Positions 46,701 through 58,700 of a stretch of DNA of 64,000 nucleotides are shown here, one piece after another. Below the pieces are notes generated by a model. It saw only the letters and a list, made by a program, of their open reading frames with translations. It searched no databases and was not told where the DNA came from. Within the stretch, counting starts at the first letter, position 1. Each line of letters opens with the position of its first letter. Origin of the DNA: Cladocopium goreaui. Lineage: Eukaryota > Sar > Dinophyceae > Suessiales > Symbiodiniaceae. Position numbers and translations under genes: made by a program. The stretch lies in contig CAMXCT020006500.1 of assembly GCA_947184155.2 (NCBI GenBank), positions 108,100 to 172,099 of the forward strand, given 5' to 3'.

Positions 46701-49700
46701 TGTATATATAATATATATATATATAATTCATTAATTACCATGGTTCGTCACCATCATCGGCAAATATTCCATGTGTTTCAACAAGAACAATATGAAACAC
46801 CATTTCTTTGCATGTTTGGTTGAACACCATATCCTTATTATTTCACGAGTCACTAAATTTGAAACACCAACTTGCCATGGTTCATCCACGTCTGCTTGGG
46901 TTTACCATGGCTTTCCGGCAGGAAGAAACGCGCTTGAACGAGCTCTTGGCGAAAAGCAAAAGTCTGGAAGAGGCGAATCGGAGATGGGATTGAGGGATTA
47001 ACATCCTGGATTCAATGGATTGGTTTAAGGGCAAATCAAAATGCTGGTTTTATAGTGATTTAATGGGATTTCAAGGGGTTTTATTCACCAAAATGGCAAA
47101 ATTGTGATTTAATGGTGATTGAACACAGTGTGGGGCCCCCAAACATTATGTGAACGTTGGTTTATAAACCCCAGTAGCTATAGTTATTTCCTACCATAAT
47201 CCATAGTTATTGGAGTTATAGACCAACTTAACTATCTAGGAGGCCCCAGATTGCAGGAAACCATAGATTTTCCGATTTTCCCATGAAAAATATGGGGATT
47301 TCTTGTAAATGTTCCCTTCAACCAATCCATTGATGGATGTGCAGCAGCCAATAACCAAGTTACTCAGTTGGTAACAACATGTAGTAACCATATGTAACCA
47401 TCTGATCACCTAGTCTTTTTTAAATGGATATACCCTACGAAAAAAACATGGCTTATCATCCATTTACATTCCGGGTGGACCGCTTCCTCAGCGTGAGGCG
47501 AAAAAAATACCGTTCTGTTTATCCCATCCAAAAACGATGTTGGTGAATCCCATTTAGAATGGTTGGTTAATCATATAACCTATAATTAAAGATATTAGGG
47601 TTTTATATGATTAACCAACCATTCTAAATAGGATCCCATATAATGCTATATAGGGTTTATCCCCGAACCAACCAGCCCATTTATGATTAACCATATAGCA
47701 ACCCTTATATATAGATGGAACATAACATCATCCAATCATATAACTGATATTTTTTTAACTGATGGTTACCATCATAAGCGGATTGGTTTTTAAGGTACAA
47801 AATCAGTTCATCGTCTAAGGATCAGTTATGACTATTTAGATCCCCATGTTGGTTAAAGCCATGCACGTTCGGATGATCCTCGGTGATGGGGGCGGCCAGG
47901 GCCGATATATAAATGAGATAATATGAATGGGGCTATAAAGTGGACATCTCATATATATATATATATCATACATACATATATATATATACATATATATATA
48001 CACATATATATATATATACATACATACATATATATATACATATACACATATACATATATATATATATGTATATATACATATTATATTTATTCGATTACAC
48101 ATTGATATATCCATATTATACATATATCATCGAACAAGAAAAATTAACGTGGTAAACGCAAACCATCGTCAATAGAGGTTGCTTATTGGACAAAAACCCC
48201 TATGGGATGATGTGACATGATCCCCAAGTTTTGCCACATTACCCGGCCTGGTAAACGTTTACAGAAAAGGATGGAAAACCACCGTGCTATTAATGGGTAA
48301 ATCCACTATTTCAATGGCCATTTTCCATAGCTTTTTGTATGTTTGCCAGAGGGTAATCCAAACTAGGTTGTTCCAGCCTGTTATGGGTAAATCAGCCATG
48401 TCTGGGGCTGAAACTGGTCAGTTTACCTCTATTGGTTATCCAACTTACCACACGAAAGTGCCCCTTGTGCTGGGAACAACCCATGGAAAGGAACCTCTCT
48501 GGATAATGTGATTAATCTTTGGCATGCAAAATGGAGTCAAAAGATGAGTTCTACGATATATATATAATTGTATATATATATCGGTTTCATGTAGTATTCA
48601 CCAAGAATAATCGATTATGTCAACAGCCCCAACAACCCCTTTAAATTCACCCAGTGATGGTCAGAATAAGATGATATAAACACCCCAATGATCCAGCTAG
48701 GCGACGGCCGAGCTGGCGGCGAAGCGAAGTAAATTGGAAGAACAACTGAAGGAACAAGAGAGGCGTCAACTGATGGGAGTTTCCTAGAATTTCATGGTGA
48801 TTTCAATGGGAATCTCAGGATCCTAAATTGGAGGTACTGTACCATATAAGGCCATATTTTCTGGGGATATCCCAATGCCCTGTGTTGGTGATGTCCCACC
48901 TTGTATGAAGAAAACCACTTGCATCCGGGAAGATACCCCCAGTCAAGCCCCCAACTTTTGAACAAACCTGAATTACTTATATATATATATTCTGTGCTGG
49001 GTTCAACCCCCGTATTTGTTAGTTAGTATCCCATTCTGGCTGGTGAAGTCCAAACTTTTTTTTGGGGCGTTTTCAAAACTCGTTCATTGTCCAATCATAT
49101 TCCCTTAAATCCACATTTTGGCTGGTTAGATTTCATATGATGATTGATCAATGATGGTTAAATCATCAAGGTGTTGGTTTAGATCTCAGTCCAGATTCTG
49201 TTGAGCGAATTGAAATTAAATCTTGATATTTTTTTTGGTCGTATTGGTTGATTCAAACCATAGTTTCTTCTTTGAATCAGCGATTCTTTCAATGCATTGG
49301 CTTTCACGGGAAACCTTCGCCGGAAACCATCGATTTTCCTATATACATATATATATATTCCCATGGTATATCTCCAAACCATGGTATATATTTTTCTATG
49401 AAAGATGGGTGTTTCCTGTACCATTTTCCCTTCAACCAAGCCATAGATTCTCGTTGCTTGGATCCTGGTGAAACCACTATGGCTTTTATGCTTGAAGCCA
49501 CCACTTTTTTTGATCGCTGAAAGCGGCATTCTTTATGGCTAAACTAAACTACCATTTTCCATGGACAAACATATTTTCCCTTTTTAAGACCAGCATTTTT
49601 CGTTTTTTTCCATGGTAAACCGCCATTTTTTCATGTTTTTCCATGATAACATCGCCATTTTCCTGGTAAAACGACCATTTTTCCGTGGGGCAACCGGCCG

Positions 49701-52700
49701 GAGCTTGGAGGCTCCTGGCAGAGGAGCGACGCTTGGCGGAGGAGGCGGAGGCCAAGGTGAAGGCGAGCAAGAAGACCAAGGCTCGGCACGGAGATTTCTG
49801 GATCCGAATCGACCATAGTAATAATGATGATTCATGGTCATTTAATTTCTGCAGCATCTGGAAAGGTGAAAAAAGGTCATTTAACTCATAATGTATTGTT
49901 AATGAAGAATGGAATGTTAATCGAGATGATAATCATGAGAATGATCAGAAATCGGAGAATGATTTTCATTATACAAATGAATGATCAGAAATCGGAGTAT
50001 TGGAATTAATCATAAATACTAAGACTAATCATTAACATAATAATCATGATATCTGGATAATTAAGAATGTTAATGGTTAGTGCTAGTATTTATGATAAAA
50101 TCCAATAATATTATGGTCATTTAATGGTTAATTATGATTAATATTTATGATCACACTACAATCAGAATGTTAATGAAGAATGGCATGATTATGAAAATTC
50201 TCATATAATTCATCATATAACTAAAACTATTATTCGTAATATATTTAATAATGCTGTAATGTGTCCTAATCACCAAACAGTTGGGAGGTATAACCAACAT
50301 ACAGTATAGACATTATAAATAAATAAATATATATATATATGTACTAATGGAGCTGGTGTGTGTCATGTTTGAGGCTCAGAATTTATGTTCACATGTTATG
50401 TAAGTTCACCCAGGTGCCATACAATGTGGCCCCCGTTACAGTACACATTGGTTCATGAATCCCATGAACTAGTTCAAACAATTTAAGCGTACCATAAACC
50501 ACGGTGAAATGGGAGTTTTCTTCACCAATTTTTGGTGTTTTCGTATCTACGGAGCCTACGGGGCCCCAGGACTTGTATGATCATATCATGTGATTCAATG
50601 AAGCGACTAATGGCATAATATGTTTTCATAGAACTAGTAATATCATAGCTGGTTGGTGGTTTGGAACATTTTTTATTTTTCCATAATATATTGGGAATAA
50701 TCATCCCAACTGACGAACTCCATGATTTTCAGAGGGGTAGGTATACCATCAACCAGAAAAAACTCATAGGACATATATCATAGGATATTATTATATGAAA
50801 TGATGATGATTATATGAATGATCATACAAACTAATACATGTCATATCATAGGATATTCTAACAACTAGGACTTATGGTAGATATATCGAACTAGTTAATG
50901 GGATTTATAAACCGACAAACATTTTTATTTGGGGGGCACCACCGTGCATACATTTCATCTCCTAGGATATTATGAAATGATTTTAGCCCATACATAATGA
51001 GAAACAAATCCATAAGGATGGATCTCAACGATATCCATATCCATGATGTTCTGGATTGATGGCTTATGATAGTATAATAGAATACAACGGAATTTTAAAT
51101 GGAATATGATTTTTACGGTGATATTTATATATTTATAATGATAATATTTATAGTTCTGTGATATTTTTACAGTGATATTGTTACAGTGATTTTAAATGAT
51201 AACACGTCTATTCCATAATGTGATATTTATGGTTCTGTGGTATATATATAAAATAATAATGGTATATTATGATAGTAATGATATATTGGGTCAACCTGGG
51301 TTAGATACGAACTATACGAATTTTAATCTCTTGCTATGGTAAAATGTAGGGTTGGTCTACAGGGTTGATCCAGCCAATTAAACACCCCTTGTACCGGGGG
51401 TGCTGGGAGCAACCCTGATGCAATGGGATATTATGATAGTAGATGCAAGTAAATATTTATCTAGTGATGATTTAACCTGCCAAAATCGGATAGTTTTTGT
51501 GGGATTAGAATGGTGATTTCATGGAAAAACTTGGTGGTTTAATGGAGGGACTTGGTGGTTTAATGGAGGATTATTGGTTGATTTAACAACCCACCATTTG
51601 TAGATCATGTTCTTGGGGAAACCATGGGAAACTTAACATCTATGTTTGTTTACCCCAGAGTAAATTGATTTAATGATGATATACTAACATAGCGAACCGG
51701 AAAATCACCATGCTTTTCATGGGTAAATCAACTATAAATGGTGTATTTTCAATAGCTATGTAACAAATTGCCAGAGGGTAATGATGATTTAACGACGGAG
51801 ATATAGTAGAGATGTCATTGGATTTAACCCTGGGTCTTCCATGTGCTTTAAGTGATAGTTATTTACACTTATTCACAGTGATAAATGTAACTGAACTGTA
51901 ACTGAGCCCTTAGCGGACCCCTTAGCTTCTGTCAGATTTTGTCGCAGTGTTCAGCTGCTGTGTCCAATTTTGGTTCGATTTTAAGAGAACCTAAGCCCGA
52001 AATACACCGCAATGGATTTCTTTTAAATAAAACTAGTTTACTTTATATACATGATATGATGTGATATAGTAATAGTAGTTACCTATTCTATCTAATGTAC
52101 TATATATCTATAGATATCTACATCAAAGATATTTCTTTGATGAGTTCACTTGTACCTCAGCCCGGGAAGCTCCGTTCGATGGACTCCTTCAGGTGGGGTC
52201 TGAAGCCATGAAAAGCTCCGGAACTTCTGCTCGTTCAGGCGGCAATAAAAATGGTGAGTTCACGGGATTTCGTGGGATTTACCCGGCCTGCTCGACTAAC
52301 AGGATATACTACCCTCTGGTTATACTACCCTCTGGTTAGTGGTTTTAACCATCTTGAAAATGGCCATTTACTAATGGTTAACATTAGTAATGGTTAATGA
52401 TTGTCAGTAATAGTTAGTAATGGTGATTGATGGAATATACCCTCTGGTAGACTAACAGTTTGCGACATAGAAAATGGCCCAGTCGAAATAGTTGATTTGC
52501 TCATTAATAGCATGGTGATTTTCCAGCTCGTTATTTTGGTTTGCCAGAGGGTAGGTGCATTTAATGGGATTTAGTTACCATAGAAATAGTGAATCTCCAA
52601 CACCCCAAGGTGAGTCGCCAAGAGTAGGGCTTTACCTTTGGGTTTCTTAACCACCAGCAACCACTAAGGGTTGGCCATCCGCAAGTGTCAGTTGGTGCCA

Positions 52701-55700
52701 CCTTTGGGTGGGCTCTTGTGGCTGTTGGGTTCATATCCATCAACATATGTGTAACATATACCATGTTATGTGGCTTTCAATCGGATTTGATGATCAGAAT
52801 AATTGGAAATTTAGGGACACATCATAGTTGGTTGATGATGATTACCATTTTATAGTGAAATAATGGGACATATAATCGAGAACATAGATATCAATCCCGG
52901 TTGATGACTTATCCTGTGGGGATTCAATGATCATTTATAGTTGTTTTTGCCTGCGGACCGAAAACCGTGCTCGTAAAACGCACGTTTTTGAAAAACACAA
53001 TTTCGGAGGTTAGGTTGGGGTGGGGTGGGGGGGCATGTCAACGTTTCTTGTACTTCGTACATTATAGTTTGCTACGCTGCAGAGATCTCTGGGATCGTTG
53101 CTACGTTACTTGTTAGTACGCTGCAGAGATTTCTGGTGTTGTTGCTACGTGACATCATTCTACGTGACATCATTCTACGTTGCAGCGATGACGGTGAAAA
53201 GGCAGAAAACGCGCCTCAGATTTTGCAAGGTTTCCAACATCAGAAATCAATTCGGCACTGTGGTAAAATCACCCTTTTTGGACAAAATGTGCACACCGAT
53301 GAGCACGGTTTCCGGTCCGGCGGGTTGTTTTTTCAAATCGAGCATAGGGGGGATAGATCATTGACAAAAGCTGGTTGGTTGATGTCCGGGGCCATAGTAC
53401 CTTGTATTTATCGGGGGGTTCTATTTTGATGGGATCAGAAAGGTACCACAAGGTGGTGCCCCCAAGTTATAAGTTGGTTTATAATCCCATTAACTATAGA
53501 TATATCTAATATCTACCACAAGTCCTAGTTGTTAGAGTTATCAACCAACTTAGCTATCTTGGGGGCACCACCTTGCATCTTCCACTGATCAATAGATTCG
53601 GCCAAGGCCAAAACTGATTTTTGATGGTTCAATCCCATGAAATCCCATGAAATTCTCATCGAATCCCACGAACATCTCAGTTCTAGTTGGTGAAAATGCC
53701 ATTAGATCCCCCATTTTTTTCGGTTAAAACCCATGAAATCCCATTTTTCATGTTTAATTCACATGAAATCCAATGAAATCCCCATTGAATCACCATGAAA
53801 TCCACATTTTGCATGCTTAAATCCCATGGAAATCCCCATTTTTCCTGGTTCCACCATAAAAACATCCTCCAAAATTCGGCCCCTTGGCCCTTGGTCGGCC
53901 AGGTCAGGAGGAGGCGGCCACCAAGATCCAGGCGGTGGAGCGAGGACGCAGCGCCAGGAAGGCCACCAAGGAGAGCAAGACCAAAGGCGCCGGATTTCGG
54001 GATTTCTGCGGGATTTCTGCGGGATTTCCATTGGGATTTCTATGATGTTTCTATGGGATTTCTATGGGATTTCTATGATGTTTCTATGGGATTTCTGGTG
54101 GATTTCTGGCTAAGTTGGTGAACATAAATCCAATTTCACTATGGTTTATGATACCCATCACGAACTAGTATTTGTGGTGTTTATAAACCAACGTTCACAT
54201 AACGTTTGGGGGCCCCACCGAACGTACTACTTAGATGGGCCATGGGAAGCTGATTAGCGATTCCTGGTTAACTGGGGATTTGTTACCCACAAAAAATCCC
54301 AATGAAATAATCCATGGCTACTAACTAGTTTTCCCTAACTCCATGGCCCATCTAGCTATAGGGGACGGTTCCGATATTTCCATGGGATTTCCGGAGTTTT
54401 TTTGGGTGATTTTTTTTTGGTCCAAGGGGCATTCAGAATGGTGAAACGATGGTGGATTTCGGCGTGTTCTGCAAAATTTTGCGGGGAGATAAACTCCAGC
54501 AACAAATTTGGTGATGAAAATGATGGTTTAGTGAGGATTTAACCAAGAAATATTTGGATGGTAAGTGGTTAATACCCACAGTTCATCCATGAATTGACAT
54601 GTTTTTTTTTTTTTAAGTAGGATTTAACACAAAGAGTCGTGCTGATTTTTTAGAAGATTTTAGCTGGAGACCTGGGGATTTCTGATCTCAAATAGCCTTA
54701 ACTGGCAAAAAGCTGGTGCTTCAGTTGGCTTTTTCTCGCTCAGACACAGTAATTTAACCGTATTCGATATATGGGGGTTTCCATAGTCATGGGGGTACCC
54801 ATAAAAATCGCCGGATTGTGATTATTTCCATGGGAAAATCCCAAAATAAGATGGATGATTTTTTTCGGGTAGCCCTATTTTAGGACACCTCAAAAAAAAA
54901 AAAATGTCCAACATTGGCCATGAACCGGACATTGAGAAGCTGTGGGAACGGACCCAGGAACGACCTCGACAGAGCGAGGGTTGATCTTCGGAACAGACTG
55001 TGGCTTACTAAGATAACCCATAAGCCATAGCCCATTTATATAGAAGGGGCATAGAACGTAGTAATTCACCACATAGATCTTTGTGGCCCATCAATGTCAA
55101 ACCCCGGATCTATGTCAAGCCTGTAGGGCAAAACATGAGAATTTCTATGGTTTATCAGCCATTCATTTTATACAGAGAGCCTTTCTGGGTAGGAATCCAG
55201 GCGCCTGACATTTTTGGTGGATGTGGATTCCTGGCAGATGAGTCCATCGGTAACCCCGGGGAAACCTTCACCGGATCGCCGGGATCGTGGGCGGAGGTAA
55301 AGAGAAGACCCACACGCAAGTGAACGTGGGAATGCTGCCTGACTTGAATTGACTACACAAATGTTGGCAGGTGAAGGGTGACAAGGGTGGAGGGTTGGAA
55401 AACATGTTTTGAATGGCTCTGGGGCTTAGACTTCCATTGAAATGGATCGAAGAATTTGTTTTTCTAGCCACTTAGGCTTCGATCAACTTCGTTTTTGGGG
55501 TTGGGACGGTTGGGATGTACTTTCTACCACGTAACTTACCAAACTGACACTCTTGGCAGGGGAGCAACAAGCCACAAAGTCATGTTTAGCCATTTCTCAG
55601 AGGAATATCCACCATTCAAAATCCAGGAATAGACCTGCTTAACATTCACCAAGAGTGTTTTGTTCAACACTTCAACTTCATGTTTTTTCCCATCGTTTCC

Positions 55701-58700
55701 ATTCTTTTCCCATAATGTCCCCAACATTTCATCACGCTTCACCTGAAGGATGAGCATGCGAATCTGAGCCATCGAAGGAGACGCCATGGGAATTTGCGGC
55801 TGAGGCCTGGTCAAATGGATGTTTTCAGAGTTCTTGGTAAAAACAATAGGAAAACCATAGGATAATAGGAAAACCATAGGAAAACCATAGGAAAACCATA
55901 GGAAAAACATAGGATCTGGTTGGTTGGTTTGGAACATTTGGATTATTTTCCCATAATATATGGGAATAATTGTCCCAACTGACGAACTCCATCATCTTTC
56001 AGAGGGGTTGAAACCACCAACCAGGAAATATTGCGCCCATATGTTTTGATTCCATTACTGGGTCAACCTTGGATATCCTTGGATTAGTGAAAGGTACATG
56101 TTTTTTTCGCGCAAAAATTGGGGCACAAATTCACCGAGCCAGTTAGCAAAATAAGTTGTGGAAGATGGGCCATGGGAAAAACGCGACTCCTGGTAACTGG
56201 GGATATAACATAATTATATAATATTATAATCTTCAAAAAATCCCACTGACATAATCCATTTACTAGTTCACTAACTCCATGTCCCATCTAAGTATGGATG
56301 GTTTTCACGTCATGGACCACGAATCGTGGGTAGATCCGGTGGGTAGCACTCCATGGGATTGCTCAGGGCTTTTCACCCCACCTATATACATTACATGTAT
56401 AGATACACCATATACAATCCATATACCTGGTTGGTGGCTTCAAACATGGCTGGATTATTTTCCATTTCATATATGGGATGTCATCCTTCCCATTGACGAA
56501 CTCATATTTTTCAGAGGGGTGGCTCAACCACCAACCCAGAAACTACACTATAGTATACTATAGTTATATAAAACACCAGCTAGATTATATATTTATGTAT
56601 AATGGTTAGTAACTAGTAACAAAACACAATATTACCATATACCAGATACATAATGTATTTATAACACATCCCAACGTGCAAATGCCGAGGCTTCATCCCT
56701 CGCAATCTGGCCGGAACAATGGTTCGGAACAATTTTTTGGCCCCCCCAAACGCTATAAATGGGTTTATAAACCCCAAGAATACTATCCCAGATGCCAACC
56801 ATGGTGGTGGAATATTTACCTACATCACTGGGTCATTTTTGGGGTAAATGTAGGTAAATATTCCAGCACCATGGAGCATTTGGGTATAGTAGTAAGTACC
56901 ATAAACCATAGTTACTGGAGTTATGTTCACCAACTGAACGCTATCGTTTGGGGGGGCCCACGACTTGTAGGAAGCATGATCGAATTTTGTGGGTAATGGA
57001 AGTGTTGCCAATGTTCAAGGATGTTAAGAACATATCTGGTTGGTGGTTTGGAACATTTGGATTATTTTTCCCATCATATTGGGAATTTCATCATCCCAAC
57101 TGACTTTCACTCCATCATTTTTCAGAGGGGTAGGTTGAAACCACCAACCAGATGATTTTTCGGCCGGTGCCAGTAGTGTCACCATCCCTGGATACCGAGG
57201 ATCAGCTGGGTCACTCGGCAACTGGAGCCGAAGAACGACGGCAATGCGACGATATGGGGCCTGGATTTCCAAGGCCGGGTCGTCCTGCTACATTTACCTT
57301 CCAGTAGATTCAGAGTTTGACCCTGAAATTTTCAGTAACTCCAGTAAATCCGAATCATCTGAATTCAGAAATTACCCTCTGGAAAACTAACATAACTATG
57401 GAAAATCACTGTTTTTAATGGCTGCAAGAGTTTGACCCTGAAAATTTTGACCCTTTCTAGTGCAAACTCATTTTCCAACCCCCAACTCGTGGCAGGGGTC
57501 GTCATCTTTGACCAGTAAAGGAGGGCATGAAATGTGTAATCGTTGTGGTTTTGCGAAGTTTTGCGAATTGGTTTAGTGTACCATACTATGATAACAGATG
57601 ATCTAGGGTCTGGACTTAAGTCGCATCTTCTTGTTGAAGTCGCATCTTGCTTGGCGCCCGCCATACAAAACACAGTTGCACTCAAATCTTGTGATTTGAT
57701 ATTTGCACTAAATCATACATGATTGCCGTTTACCAGCGCGCCAGCTCGCTTTTTCCATGGTTGACCTAGTTCCATAGTTGACTTTTTTCCTCGTGTAGGT
57801 TCTTTTGCCCCAGACAGCGAAGCTATTGGGGGTATTACTTCAAGTATAGGCAGAGTTGCATGTTTGCGTTTTGGAGCTGGGTTGCTGGTGCCGCTGCAGG
57901 GTGCCGCTGCAAGGTGCGGCTGTCAGATTGCTGTTTGCGCTTTGGAGCTGCCAGGTGCTGTCCTGTCCCGGGCTTCTTTTCTTTTTCCCTCCTTGTTCTC
58001 CGGTCCAGAAGAGCCTTGGTGGGTTGGTATGCCTTTAGGCCTTGGCCTTGTTTTGGCTGCGTTTCTTTTTTCTTATGCTACACTTGCGGTGGTGCTGTGA
58101 GCAGCAAAAACAGCACCAGCAGAAACAGCAACGCACAAGCAGCAGCACCAGCAGCGAACCTGCTCGTGCTGCTCGTGCTGCTTCTGCTGCTGCTGCTGGC
58201 TCTGACCGGCGCCGCGTCGCACCCCCTGTTGATTTTCGAAGGTGATTTCAAAGGAAAAAGTGTATGTTGACTGCGCGAGCGCACTGTTTCCTTGAATTCA
58301 GCAACTTTCTATGATTTGTGGAATTCATTGGCGCCCGCAAAGAATCATTGCAAAAAACAATGCTCGTGATGTTACTTCAGCGGCGTGATGTGCGTAGTGT
58401 TTTTCACAGCGCTTGCCACACAAGATGTGCCTTCAGCGGTGTGATGTGAGTTAAATCGACAACTTGTAGATGAAACTAGATGATCATGGACAATAGATGA
58501 TAATAGTTGATACTAGATGATACTAGATGATCATAGAAGATCATAGATGATAATAGTGGTACAACATGCTATGATGATTATAGCAACATGAACATATATA
58601 TTATATACATCGTATCTCACTATAGACTGGTTAAGTCGTTTTTTTTTGGCTAAACACAACCAGGCTAACAATTGGATTGTTGGGGTATAGCATCTCGAAC

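Larger units (their letters stand above)
46973..48700. other. Intron
   Basis: It holds a family 3 copy, a hairpin around 47570-47640 (TAATCATATAACC and GGTTTTATATGATTA arms), the large AT/ACAT microsatellite and a family 1 copy. Confidence 0.5.
49781..52192. other. Intron, repeat-poor and AT-rich
   Basis: It holds AATGATCAGAAATCGGAG duplicated at 49940-49998, a family 3 copy (50422), a family 2 copy (50650), a family 3 fragment (50887-50945), TGATATTTATA words (51110-51280) and a diverged family 1 copy (51675). I see no exon. An acceptor at 52160 could start the next exon earlier. Confidence 0.5.

Noticed and set aside
47836-48155. Tyr/Ile frames on both strands
   Set aside because: AT/ACAT microsatellite.
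53025-53429. 134-codon frame through [12 protein letters not shown]
   Set aside because: The repeated part comes from a tandem CTACGTGACATCATT; the only credible coding part is the small candidate exon at 53186.
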